Part shown: positions 38,278 through 46,498 of the stretch, one piece after another
Numbering within the stretch: position 1 is the first letter of the stretch
Layout: each line of letters begins with the position of its first letter
Source of the DNA: an uncultured Ellagibacter sp.
GTDB taxonomy: Bacteria > Actinomycetota > Coriobacteriia > Coriobacteriales > Eggerthellaceae
Length of the DNA: 64,000 nt
Reading direction: 5' to 3'
Assembly: GCF_934643285.1 (NCBI RefSeq)
Contig: NZ_CAKUBT010000002.1
Coordinates: 62,001-126,000, forward strand
The notes under the pieces: model-generated
Seen by the model: only the letters and a program-made list of their open reading frames with translations
Told to the model about the DNA's origin: nothing
Databases searched by the model: none
Position numbers and translations under genes: made by a program

Positions 38278-39189
38278 ATGGCAAATATCCCATCTTGGGT
38301 CTATAAGCTCCTCATCGTTCTCGCGACGATTATCTGGGGTTTCAGCTTCGTCGTCATGAAAGACGTCGTGGCTGTGTTGCCCCCGGCGTGGCTTTTGGGC
38401 ATGCGCTTTCTCTTTGCGGGCGCGTTGCTGCTCGTGATACTGCGCAAGCGCGTCATGCGGTTCTGCTTGCGCAAGGTCGTGACCTACGGGTTCATTCTCG
38501 GGGTGCTCGACTTCACCGCCTTCTGGCTGCAGACGGTGGGGCTCAAATACACCACGCCGGGCATCAACGCGTTTCTGACCGCGACGTATTGCGTGCTTGT
38601 GCCGTTCGCCTGGTGGCTCATCGCGCGTAAGCGCCCGACCGCGTTCAATATCGTTGCGGCGGTCGTGGCTGTGTGCGGCATTTGGCTTGTGTCGGTGAGC
38701 TCGTCGGGCGAGACGCTCTCCATCGGTTTCGGTGAGGCGATGACGCTTGGCTGCGCGGTCGCATTCGCGGCGCACATCGTCGCCGTCTCGAAATTCGCGC
38801 AGAAATGCGACGCGCTTGTTTTGACGGTGTTTCAGTTCATCGCGGAAGGCGCGCTCGGAATCGTCTTTGGCGCTGCGACCGAAACCTTCCCGGGTATCGC
38901 GGCGTTCACCCCTGAAATCATCGGGCAGATGCTGTTCCTCGCGGTGTTCGCGTCCGTCGTTGCGTTCGGCATCCAGAACGTGTCGCTCGCGCATGTGCCA
39001 CCCACCCAGGCGTCGCTTCTCTTGAGTCTGGAATCGGTGTTTGGCGTGGTGTCTTCCATCCTGTTGTATGGCGAGCAGATGACGTTGCGCCTTGTGGTGG
39101 GCTTTGTGCTGATCTTTGCTGCTATAGTGATCAGCGAGACATTACCGTTGAAGGAGAAGCCATGTCGGAGAAAAACAACATCGTCCTGA
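38278..39189 (+). CDS. EamA/DMT-family transporter
   Basis: 303 residues, ten membrane helices in two EamA repeats (about 8-140 and 150-290). The family feature IWGFSFVVMK at the first helix and HVPPTQASLLLSLESVFGVV in the second repeat are clear. Likely exports amino acids or related metabolites; the substrate cannot be told. Its end overlaps the AroK-like gene by 28 bases, so the two are cotranscribed. Confidence 0.88.
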   Translation: MANIPSWVYKLLIVLATIIWGFSFVVMKDVVAVLPPAWLLGMRFLFAGALLLVILRKRVMRFCLRKVVTYGFILGVLDFTAFWLQTVGLKYTTPGINAFLTATYCVLVPFAWWLIARKRPTAFNIVAAVVAVCGIWLVSVSSSGETLSIGFGEAMTLGCAVAFAAHIVAVSKFAQKCDALVLTVFQFIAEGALGIVFGAATETFPGIAAFTPEIIGQMLFLAVFASVVAFGIQNVSLAHVPPTQASLLLSLESVFGVVSSILLYGEQMTLRLVVGFVLIFAAIVISETLPLKEKPCRRKTTSS

Positions 39190-39689
39190 TCGGCATGCCG
39201 GGTGCCGGCAAGTCAACTTTGGGCATCGTGCTCGCGAAGATTGTCGGTTACGACTTTATCGATGCCGACCTGGTGATTCAGAACCAGTGCGACAAGACGC
39301 TGCAAAAGCTGCTCGACGCATGCGGCCCGGAAGGGTTCATCGCCGTTGAGAATCAGGTTCTCTCCGATTTGAAGGCCGAGCGTTCGGTCATCGCGACGGG
39401 TGGTTCTGCGGTCTATTCCGACGAGGCAATGAAGCATCTTTCCGAGATCGGCCACGTGGTTTACCTGCAGATTTCCTACGACGAGCTGAAAAGCCGCCTG
39501 TCCGATTTGCAGGAGCGCGGCGTAGTTTTGAAGAATGGCGTCGGCATGAGCCTGCATGAGCTCTTCGACGAGCGCAAGCCGCTCTACGAGAAGTATGCGG
39601 AGGTCACGGTGAACGTTGACGACCTCACGATCACGGCTGCCGCGCGCAAGGTGGCAAGCGCTCTGAAGGGTCTCGTCCCCGAGGCGTAA
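39162..39689 (+). CDS. Shikimate kinase-like protein lacking the substrate Arg
   Basis: 175 residues. The Walker A loop GMPGAGKST is at 11-19 and DAD at 34-36, followed by TGGSAVYS and the lid region ending in RKPLYEKYAE. In true shikimate kinases an Arg precedes the third conserved block (FR-x-x-E); here the position is Ile60 (GFIAVE). A subgroup of gut-bacterial AroK paralogues shares this change, so shikimate may not be the substrate. It overlaps an EamA transporter, which may export or import its metabolite. Annotated as AroK by most tools; I would treat that as provisional. Confidence 0.8.
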   Translation: MSEKNNIVLIGMPGAGKSTLGIVLAKIVGYDFIDADLVIQNQCDKTLQKLLDACGPEGFIAVENQVLSDLKAERSVIATGGSAVYSDEAMKHLSEIGHVVYLQISYDELKSRLSDLQERGVVLKNGVGMSLHELFDERKPLYEKYAEVTVNVDDLTITAAARKVASALKGLVPEA

Positions 39690-39722
39690 AGGGCACAAGA
39701 GATAACGTTTGGCAAGCAAGAG

Positions 39723-39746
39723 GCGCGGGCTCGTCCCGCGCTTTTT
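39723..39746 (+). terminator. Terminator of the EamA/AroK-like operon
   Basis: Perfect 7-bp stem gcgcggg/cccgcgc (39723-39729 with 39735-39741), 5-base loop, then five T. Confidence 0.85.
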
Positions 39747-39760
39747 GCGTGCGGCATCCC

Positions 39761-41188
39761 TTACGCGATTCCTCCGCCATCGCGCAGGCGGCGCAGCTTG
39801 TGGACTTCTCGCGCGACGAAGACGCTGGTCACGCATACCGAAAGCGCGTCGGACACCGGAGCGCTTATGATGACGCCCTCAAGTCCCGTCGTGCCGAAGA
39901 GCGCTGTCAGCACGGGCGGTAGCAGCAGGTACAAAGGGATGAGGAAGAGCACCTGGCGTGTGAGCTCGAGAATCGCGGCCTTCATCGGCTGGCCGCTCGA
40001 TTGGAAGTAACTCGATCCCACAATCTGGAATCCAACAGGTGCGAAGAAAATCACGTACACGTGCAGTGCGTACACGGCGAAATTCTCCAGGTCGCCCGAA
40101 ACGCCGAACAGCTCCACGATCGGCGCGGGAATGGCCTCCGCAATCAGGAAGAACGCTCCGCCGATGCATACGCCGGTGATGCTTGCCCACTTCAGCGTGT
40201 CGAGCACGCGCTGCCACAGCTTCGCGCCGTAGTTGAACCCGATGATGGGTTGCGCTCCCATGATCAGGCCGATGAGCGGCGTGAACGCAAACATCGCCGC
40301 CTTTTGCGCCACACCGATCGCCGCGAGTGCGGCCGTGGTGCCGATGGGGTCGGTCGACCCGTACAGGCTCACCACGTGGTTCAGCACGATGCCGACGAAC
40401 ATGGAGGCAACCTGCATCACAAACGACGCGATGCCCATCGTGAGGATATTCCCCATGAGCTTCACATCGGGCACGCAGCAACGAAGGCGCAGCTTGAAAG
40501 CGGCGTTTTTGCTCATGGTGAAGTGCCAAACGACGGGCACCATGCCGCATGCCTGGCCGAGAATCGTGGCCGATGCGCTGCCTGCGACGCCGAACCCCAG
40601 CACGATGACGAACAGGTAGTTGAAGATGATGCACGTCACCGTGCCGAAGATCATGGTGCCGAGTGCGAGGTTGGGCCTTCCCGCAGTGCGCAGGAAGTTG
40701 TTGAGCCCCATGCCGAGTGATTGGAAGATGAAGCCGAAGCAGATGATTTGCACGAAAGTCTTCGTGAGGTCCCAAAGCTCATCGGTCGTGCCGATACCCG
40801 CGAGGATGGGGTCGATGAGGAGCCCCGACGCCACCGCGATGATGACGGCGATGCCCACAAGCAGCGTGGCTGAGTTCCCGAGCGTGCGCTCGACCTGGTC
40901 TTTCTCTCCCTTTCCCAACTGAATCGCCGCGAGAGCGTTGCCGCCTTGGCCGGCGATCATCGAGAAGCCCATAAGAAGGGTCATCACGGGGAAGGCGAGA
41001 GTGGTCACCGCCACGCCAGAACCGTCGGGCAGCGCCTGTCCCAAAAAGATCGTGTCGACCACGTTGTAGAGCGTGTTGAACACCATGCTCACGATGGCGG
41101 GGATAGAGAACTCGAGGAGCAGCTTTCCGACGCGCTCGGTTCCCAAGCGGTCGGTGCGGTTATCGGGCGGTGCCGGGCTGTCTGACAT
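39761..41188 (-). CDS. MATE family efflux transporter
   Basis: 475 residues from the ATG before SDSPAPPDNR; the frame is open 40 codons further but that part runs through a terminator hairpin region and lacks similarity. Twelve helices in two MatE halves; family segments include SIPAIVSMVFNTLYNVVDTIFLG at the start of the first and GAQPIIGFNYGAKLWQRVLDTL in the second half. Sodium- or proton-driven export of drugs or metabolites; no substrate can be named. It converges on the AroK-like gene. Confidence 0.9.
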   Translation of the reverse strand: MSDSPAPPDNRTDRLGTERVGKLLLEFSIPAIVSMVFNTLYNVVDTIFLGQALPDGSGVAVTTLAFPVMTLLMGFSMIAGQGGNALAAIQLGKGEKDQVERTLGNSATLLVGIAVIIAVASGLLIDPILAGIGTTDELWDLTKTFVQIICFGFIFQSLGMGLNNFLRTAGRPNLALGTMIFGTVTCIIFNYLFVIVLGFGVAGSASATILGQACGMVPVVWHFTMSKNAAFKLRLRCCVPDVKLMGNILTMGIASFVMQVASMFVGIVLNHVVSLYGSTDPIGTTAALAAIGVAQKAAMFAFTPLIGLIMGAQPIIGFNYGAKLWQRVLDTLKWASITGVCIGGAFFLIAEAIPAPIVELFGVSGDLENFAVYALHVYVIFFAPVGFQIVGSSYFQSSGQPMKAAILELTRQVLFLIPLYLLLPPVLTALFGTTGLEGVIISAPVSDALSVCVTSVFVAREVHKLRRLRDGGGIA

Positions 41189-41274
41189 GGGGCTAAGCCT
41201 AACTATGCGCAAACCGCGCGGCGCGACACCGCGGGCTGTTCGATTATCGATGCACGCGCAAGTATAGAAAGCGA

Positions 41275-41317
41275 GAAGGCGGGTTGACAAGCCTAATCGG
41301 CCAATCAACCCGCCTTC
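41275..41317 (-). terminator. Terminator of the AGCS symporter gene
   Basis: Perfect 13-bp stem (41275-41287 with 41305-41317, arm gaaggcgggttga), 17-base loop. It is located between the AGCS stop and the MATE start, both on the minus strand; followed on that strand by a T-containing tail (ctcgctttct). Confidence 0.7.
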
Positions 41318-41386
41318 GCGGCAAGGGAAACGATAAGCGTCGGGCGATCGTGCCCCGTCGGGCGATTGCGCCCCGCTAGGCGCAAC

Positions 41387-42898
41387 CTACGCCGTTGCCT
41401 CCTCGGCTTTCCAGTCGTCGGAGGTGTCGCGCGGCGCAAGGTTGTCCTCGTCGCCTGCGGCCTCGTCGAGGCGCTTGAAGTAGTCCTTCGTCTCCTTCAC
41501 AACCACGCCGGACAGCACAATCAGGGCGATCATGTTCGGGATAGCCATGCAGGCGTTGAAGATGTCGGCGATGGTCCACACGGCGGAAACGGTCATGTAG
41601 GGGCCGATGAACACGGCGAGGATGTAGAGCCAGCGGTACGTCTTCACGGCCTTCTTCGAACCGCCGGAGAGGTACTCCAGGCAGCGCTCGCCGTAGTAGT
41701 CCCAGCCGAGGATGGTGGTGAAGCCGAAGAGCGCCAGGCACACCATCAGGACAAACGACACGGCTTCGGCGGGAATGAAGGGCAGGCCCATCTGGAACGC
41801 CGCGGTGGTGACGGCGGCGCCTTCAAGCCCGGGGATCTGGTAGGCGCCGGTCATGACAAGCGCGAGGCCGGTCATGGAGCACACGATGATGGTGTCGAGG
41901 AAGGTGCCGGTCATCGAAACGAGACCCTGGCGCACTGGCTCTTTCGTCTGCGCAGCCGCGGCGGCGATAGGCGCGGAGCCCAGGCCTGCCTCGTTGGAGA
42001 AGATGCCGCGCGCGATGCCCTTCTGCATGGCGATGATGATCGCGCCGAGCGCACCGCCTGCGGCAGCGCGCAGGCCGAAGGCGCTTTGGACGATGGTGAC
42101 GAGCGCGTCGGGCAGCGCCGTGATGTTCAGCACGATGAGGATGAGCGAGAACGCCACGTAGATCACGACCATCACGGGAATGACCCTCTCGGAAACGCTC
42201 GCGATGCGCTTCAGGCCGCCGATGACGACGAGGCCGACAACGATCGCGACAAGAAGCGACCCGATCACGGTGGCGATGGAGTAGTCCATGCCAAGGATGC
42301 TCACGGTTGCGGACTTGTTGGGGTCAAAGAAGCCGGTGATTGCGGAGTTGATAGAGTTGACCTGCGTAAACGTACCAATACCGAACAGGCCGACGCACAT
42401 GCCGAAGAACGCGAAGATCTTCGCGAGCCACTTCCAGGAAATCTGGGGCAGGCGCTTTCCCATGCCGCGCTCGATGTAGTAGAACGGGCCGCCGAGCACG
42501 TGGCCGTCCTTGTCGATGCTGCGGAACTTTACCGCGAGCAGGCCCTCGGAGTATTTGGTCGCCATGCCGAACAAGGCGGCAACCCACATCCAGAACATGG
42601 CGCCCGGGCCGCCAGCGACGACTGCGGTCGCCACGCCGACGATGTTGCCGGTGCCGATGGTCGCGGAAAGAGCGGTGCACAGAGCGCCGAACGACGACAC
42701 CTCGCCGGTCGCGTCCTCGCCTTTCTCGTTTTTCAGCATGTAGCGCAGGGCGCGCGGCAGCTTGCTGAACTGCAGACCGCGCAGGCGCACGGTCAGAAGA
42801 ATGCCGCCGAACAGGATGAGCACCATCAAGGGCACGCCCCAGATGAAGTCGTCGATGGCATTGAGCACGTTGTTGAACGCGCTGAAGAAGTCTTCCAC
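41387..42898 (-). CDS. Sodium:alanine/glycine symporter (AGCS family)
   Basis: 503 residues, about 11 helices. Signatures: ALSATIGTGNIVGVATAV at about 75-92, GPGAMFWMWVAALFGMATKY and GIARGIFSNEAGLGSAPIAA at about 290-310. Takes up glycine or alanine with Na+. A glycine riboswitch in its leader (43067-43200) makes glycine the probable substrate or signal. The start has a strong GAGGAGG site. Confidence 0.93.
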   Translation of the reverse strand: MEDFFSAFNNVLNAIDDFIWGVPLMVLILFGGILLTVRLRGLQFSKLPRALRYMLKNEKGEDATGEVSSFGALCTALSATIGTGNIVGVATAVVAGGPGAMFWMWVAALFGMATKYSEGLLAVKFRSIDKDGHVLGGPFYYIERGMGKRLPQISWKWLAKIFAFFGMCVGLFGIGTFTQVNSINSAITGFFDPNKSATVSILGMDYSIATVIGSLLVAIVVGLVVIGGLKRIASVSERVIPVMVVIYVAFSLILIVLNITALPDALVTIVQSAFGLRAAAGGALGAIIIAMQKGIARGIFSNEAGLGSAPIAAAAAQTKEPVRQGLVSMTGTFLDTIIVCSMTGLALVMTGAYQIPGLEGAAVTTAAFQMGLPFIPAEAVSFVLMVCLALFGFTTILGWDYYGERCLEYLSGGSKKAVKTYRWLYILAVFIGPYMTVSAVWTIADIFNACMAIPNMIALIVLSGVVVKETKDYFKRLDEAAGDEDNLAPRDTSDDWKAEEATA

Positions 42899-43066
42899 TG
42901 TTCCTCCTCGATATCCGTTACGTTTCGCAACTTCAAGCGGCCCTCGAAAAGGCCGTGGAGGACTCGCGCGTTCCGAGTTTTAACGCGCGCGACAAGCGGT
43001 ATGGGCGCAACAAAAGGAAAGGGAAAAGCGAAATGCGACACGCAGATGCGACAAGCAGTAAGCTTT

Positions 43067-43200
43067 TCTCTGTCCTTTTGCCTGAGAGTTTCAACGAAAA
43101 GCCTGTGAACAGGTGTTTCGCCTTGCCCCTTCGGCACCCAGCTTGCCTGGGATTCTCCAGAGGCCCCTTCGGCGCCCTGTTTCCCGAAGAATCCAGAGCG
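43067..43200 (-). ncRNA. Glycine riboswitch (apparently tandem)
   Basis: Read on the minus strand, the leader contains two GCCGAAGGGGC blocks and two CAGGCAA blocks, and ends with CTCTCAGGCAAAAGGACAGAG, the classical glycine-aptamer 3' signature. The first aptamer is compact; the second is full-length. About 170 bases separate it from the AGCS start, with a small hairpin (cggcc/ggccg) near the ribosome site as possible expression platform. Confidence 0.92.
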
Positions 43201-43235
43201 AGTCATAAGGGGTGACGCTTTGAAATTGTGGAGCC

Positions 43236-43265
43236 ATTGTAAGCACATCGCTCCACCACGCGCAA
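43236..43265 (-). promoter_or_regulatory. Promoter of the riboswitch/AGCS transcript
   Basis: On the minus strand TTGCGC (43265-43260) and TACAAT (43241-43236) are separated by 18 bases and point to a start about 30 bases before the riboswitch. Confidence 0.65.
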
Positions 43266-43348
43266 GTGCTTTTTTGGGGAATTGGAAAAATACTGATGCG
43301 AAAGGTAGGTATTAGGAAGCTAAAAGCCGAAAACCGCAGGCAGGAAAG

Positions 43349-43424
43349 TGGCGCCCCTGAGAGGACTCGAACCTCCGACGCACGGTTTAGGAAACCGACG
43401 CTCTATCCGCTGAGCTACAGGGGC
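43349..43424 (-). tRNA. tRNA-Arg (CCT)
   Basis: 76 nt with encoded CCA. The acceptor GCCCCTG pairs with CAGGGGC. The anticodon loop TTCCTAA gives CCT, and the T-loop GGTTCGAGTCC is normal. Confidence 0.95.
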
Positions 43425-43486
43425 GCATAATGCGGCAGTGCCGATTCTACCAGAAAGTCGGCCGAAGCTCGCATTAAGCTGCGCAT

Positions 43487-43626
43487 CCCGCGCAAGGCCT
43501 TCGCATTCATGTCCCTGGGGCCATTGGGGTGCCGAGAAACGCGCACCCGCGCAAGGCCTTCGCATTCATGTCCCTGGGGCCATTGGGGTGCCGAGAAACG
43601 CGCACCCGCGCAAGGCCTTCGCATTC
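43487..43626. repeat. 59-bp tandem repeat, 2.4 copies
   Basis: Copies begin at 43487, 43546 and 43605 with an exact 59-base step (unit begins cccgcgcaaggccttcgcat). The third copy stops after 22 bases. Copies 1 and 2 are identical or nearly so, a sign of recent duplication. It lies in non-coding DNA just upstream of tRNA-Arg. Confidence 0.9.
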
Positions 43627-43639
43627 TACGGCGGGCCTT

Positions 43640-43812
43640 CGCTTGTTCGCAAAGTGGGAGGTTCGATGGTGCCTGGTGAGCCAGCTTGAAGATAATGGCT
43701 CGCCAGGCTCCATCTTGGAGAAAGAATTGGCCCAGGGGAGAGGGGAGCTCCCGCTGGGCCCAAGGAGGGGATTTGCGACGCTTATGGATGCGTCGCTTCT
43801 GCTTTTCTAGGG
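43640..43812. other. Chain of hairpins, possible structured RNA
   Basis: Three consecutive stems: gcctggtgagcca/tggctcgccaggc (43671-43683 with 43696-43708), ttggcccag/ctgggcccaa (about 43727-43763, one bulge) and gcgacgc/gcgtcgc (about 43776-43797) followed on the plus strand by ttctgctttt. Looks like a terminated non-coding RNA, but no known family was recognised. Confidence 0.45.
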
Positions 43813-44194
43813 GTATGAAAGCAGTGCAGTGAGGAAGGAGGGGAGCCTTCTCAGCTGCTGACGTCATTATATGAAGGGATGCCAGAAAAAAACGCGCTCC
43901 GGGGCGGAACGGCGCGATATGGGCGGTGAAGTGCGGTAACGTTTCCGCTCACCCCGAAAAGCGTGCCGCTCGCCCCTTGGTGAGAATAATAGCACTCATC
44001 TATTATTATTTGTTGAGAATAGCGTTGAAGCCGACCATGCCGAGCTTTCGGGGTCGCTGTTCTGGCATGCTTGTTTTCGGGGTCGCTCCATCCGCCGGTG
44101 CTCCCACGCTATGTGAGATGTGAGGCACGGAGCCCTCGAGACTCGCCCTTCTGCGCGCATACGCTATGATGGGGAAAACGAGAAAGGATGCCCC
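43813..44194. other. Intergenic region before the methyltransferase-like gene
   Basis: About 380 bases without a gene. Contains an AT-rich hairpin (aataatag 43985-43992 with ctattatt 44000-44007) and a direct repeat of ttcggggtcgct at about 44047 and 44077. The gene's ribosome site is at 44182-44188. Confidence 0.4.
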
Positions 44195-45250
44195 ATGCCC
44201 GACATTGCTCTTCGCTTCGACAAAGATATGCTCGTCGTTTCCGCCCCTGTTTCCGCTGCGCTTGCGCGCCAGGGCGTCGACGTCGATCGCGACCTCGAGC
44301 TGATGACCGTCCTCGAGCCCGATTCGATTCAGGAAGCGATGCGGTTGGAGTCCATGGCCGGGGCCCAATGTCTTGTAACGAGCACCGCGGGAATCGCGCC
44401 TGCTCGAATGGCGCAGGTTGGAATGGAGGATCGCGCCCATGATGTGGCTCGCGCCTCGCTCGAGCTGTTGCGGCCACTGAAACCGCAGCATGTTCTTGTG
44501 GAAATCGGGCCGTGCGGCTTGCCGCTTGACGCATCGAGCAAGGCGTCGCTCAACGAGAACCGCGACCAATACGCCCGTGCCGCGCGCCTGTTCGAAGGCG
44601 AGCAGTTTGACGCCTTCTTCTTGAACGGGTTCACCACGGCAAGCGACCTTTTGTGCGCGCTCATGGGTGTGCGTCAGGTGAGCGACATGCCCGCGTTCGC
44701 GTCGATCGATGTGCTTGCTGACGGAACGCTTGCGAGTGGGCGCGGGACCCTCGAAGAGGCGTGCGCGATCATGGGCGAATATGGCGCTTCGGTGGCGGGC
44801 TTTTCCACGGCGTGCGCGATCGAGGGCGCATGCGCACTCGCGAAGCGTGTCGAAGCAGCCTGTGAACTGCCAATTCTCGTACAGCTGGCGGTTGTTGAGC
44901 ACAAGCCGAAGCAAGGCGGCCCCACGGACGCGAACCCGTACTACTGCCCTGACGCCGTCGTCGATGCCGCCGTGCGCCTGCGAGCCTCGGGCGTTCAGTT
45001 CTTGCGCGCGACCGGCGCCGCAACCCCCGCCTATACAGGAGCGCTCGCCGCTACGACGTCGGGGCTTGATGTCGCGGCGTGCCGCGCGGCGGATGCGTCC
45101 CCAGCCGTCGAGGAGCCTTCTTCAAGTGACGATGCGCGAAGTGAAGGGGAGCCCCAGGTGGCATCTGCAACCGACGAGCAGATGAGCGCGCTGGCAGATG
45201 CGCTGCGCGAGAAAGTCGCCGCGGCCTTTAGCGAGGGCGGGGAGGCGTAG
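44195..45250 (+). CDS. Homocysteine S-methyltransferase-like protein with degenerate zinc site
   Basis: 351 residues from the ATG with GAAAGGA upstream. The fold resembles the homocysteine-binding domain of MetH/BHMT: GPCGLPLDAS near 110, then FDAFFLNGFTTASDL, SVAGFSTACAIEG, and LRATGAATPAYTGAL at about 270-284. In active enzymes the last block is GGCCGTTP with two Cys that hold zinc; here neither Cys is present. So zinc-dependent thiol methylation is doubtful. The C-terminal 60 residues are low-complexity. It is followed after 5 bases by a 98-residue partner. Confidence 0.75.
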   Translation: MPDIALRFDKDMLVVSAPVSAALARQGVDVDRDLELMTVLEPDSIQEAMRLESMAGAQCLVTSTAGIAPARMAQVGMEDRAHDVARASLELLRPLKPQHVLVEIGPCGLPLDASSKASLNENRDQYARAARLFEGEQFDAFFLNGFTTASDLLCALMGVRQVSDMPAFASIDVLADGTLASGRGTLEEACAIMGEYGASVAGFSTACAIEGACALAKRVEAACELPILVQLAVVEHKPKQGGPTDANPYYCPDAVVDAAVRLRASGVQFLRATGAATPAYTGALAATTSGLDVAACRAADASPAVEEPSSSDDARSEGEPQVASATDEQMSALADALREKVAAAFSEGGEA

Positions 45251-45255
45251 GCGCC

Positions 45256-45552
45256 ATGTCCTCTCGAGAGAAGAGCCCCTATTACGGCGCATTGCAGCAG
45301 GTGGTTGACTCCCTGTTTGCGGATTTGACGGAAGAGGAGCGCATCGCCGATATGGCCGGCATCCCCGGCGCGCGCAAGGTGCGCAGGCTCGATGTGATTA
45401 TGGCGGCCGAGGCGGTCGATCTGCCCGATGACCTGCGCGAAATCGTGAACCTGCTGCCTCCGAGCACCTTCACGCGCCGCCGTTTGTGCGATCAATTGAA
45501 CTCCGCTGTCGGAGGGCATGCCTGGGGACAGAAGTACGGCACCGTCGAATAA
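45256..45552 (+). CDS. Conserved-looking small protein, unknown function
   Basis: 98 residues, soluble, with a predicted helical pattern (LTEEERIADMAGIPGARKVR, LPDDLREIVNLLPP). No family recognised. It follows the homocysteine-methyltransferase-like gene by 5 bases with GGGGAGG upstream, so it is very probably in the same operon and may work with it. Confidence 0.7.
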   Translation: MSSREKSPYYGALQQVVDSLFADLTEEERIADMAGIPGARKVRRLDVIMAAEAVDLPDDLREIVNLLPPSTFTRRRLCDQLNSAVGGHAWGQKYGTVE

Positions 45553-45797
45553 GCGGGGTGGTCGCGGGCGGCATACACATCGCTCTGGAAGGTAGGCCAA
45601 AGGGCCATCGGATGAAACCGTCGGTCGCTCTTATTTCCGGAAAGCGGAACGATGCGTCATTCGGGATGCTGCTCGGGACGTTTTCCGGGATACTGCCTGG
45701 GATGCCCCGCCTGCCCCACTCGTCTTGAAAACAGAGTGATGCGTCATTCGAGAGTGCAGTCTCCGTCCGCCCCTTTTTCTCGGAAATCAGGGTGCGA

Positions 45798-45938
45798 GGG
45801 ACAGAAAATGGCGATATGTGAGCCTCTGCGTTCGGGAGTGATTGCTCGCCTTGCTTTCGGAGGTATCCCCCCAGGTCAGAATTTCTGGAAAGAAGCTAGC
45901 TATTCGATTCCACTCACATATCGCTGCTTTTTGTCCAC
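45798..45938. repeat. Imperfect inverted-repeat element
   Basis: The arm 45798-45822 (ending gcgatatgtgag) faces 45913-45938 (beginning ctcacatatcgc). The inner 12 bp match perfectly and the outer 13 bp match in part, including ggacaNaaa. About 90 bases lie between. Confidence 0.6.
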
Positions 45939-46010
45939 GACGATGCGATTCCGAGTAAGAAGACGTTCGCAGCAGGCGGTCGCGGGCGGCGGGATGGAGC
46001 AAAACCCTTA

Positions 46011-46183
46011 GTTGGTGGTCAACTGGACGAGTTGTGCGACGTTTTCTTTCGCTCGATTACAGCTGGGAGAATTTGTGACCAGGCCTTTTGTTGCTACGGG
46101 GCTTCTAGGGCGCGTTCGCTTCGCGAAAAAGCGCTCCCGTTTGGCCTTCCGGGCGCGCACAACTCGTCCAGTTGACCACGAAC
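46011..46183. mobile_element. MITE-like element with 24-bp perfect terminal inverted repeats
   Basis: The left arm 46015-46038 is the exact reverse complement of 46156-46179; allowing one mismatch the repeat is 28 bp (46011-46038 and 46156-46183). The 117-bp interior has no coding capacity. No clear target-site duplication is visible. Size and layout fit a miniature inverted-repeat element or a large foldback RNA. Confidence 0.6.
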
Positions 46184-46498
46184 TCGGCCTAGTGCTCGCG
46201 AGCTATCGTGGACATTTGTTGTCGATGGCGTGAATGCGCATATGATAGTAAATCAGTAGCATATAATTCGCAGAAATCACGGATCGGGTCAACATGTGGC
46301 GGATGAGGCTTGGCTGGTTCCGACTACTGGGACGGGCTGGTTCGACCGCTAAGAGGTGCCGACCCCGACCGCGAGGATTAGGCTGGTCCCGACTGCTCGG
46401 TGATAGGCTGAATCGGTGATGGCCAGTGGGTGGGTCGGTCGGTTCACGGGTTGATCAACCTCGACCCGTGGCAAGGCAAAACGATAGAGGGGGAGTTT

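Larger units (their letters stand above)
45553..46498. other. 946-bp repeat-rich intergenic region
   Basis: No supported gene. It contains a direct repeat gatgcgtcattcg (at about 45650 and 45739), the imperfect inverted-repeat element 45798-45938, the 173-bp element 46011-46183, a TATAAT box at about 46262, and two similar ggctggtYccgact segments at about 46312 and 46381. Close to the ferredoxin gene a palindrome (cacgggttgatcaacc, about 46445) could be an operator. Confidence 0.6.

Noticed and set aside
43415..43867. 150-codon minus-strand frame over the 59-bp repeats
   Set aside because: Made of repeated codons from the tandem repeat, overlaps tRNA-Arg, and has no ribosome site or similarity.
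45486..46233. Several 70-120-codon frames between the 98-residue gene and the ferredoxin gene
   Set aside because: No ribosome sites, no similarity, and they run through the inverted-repeat elements.
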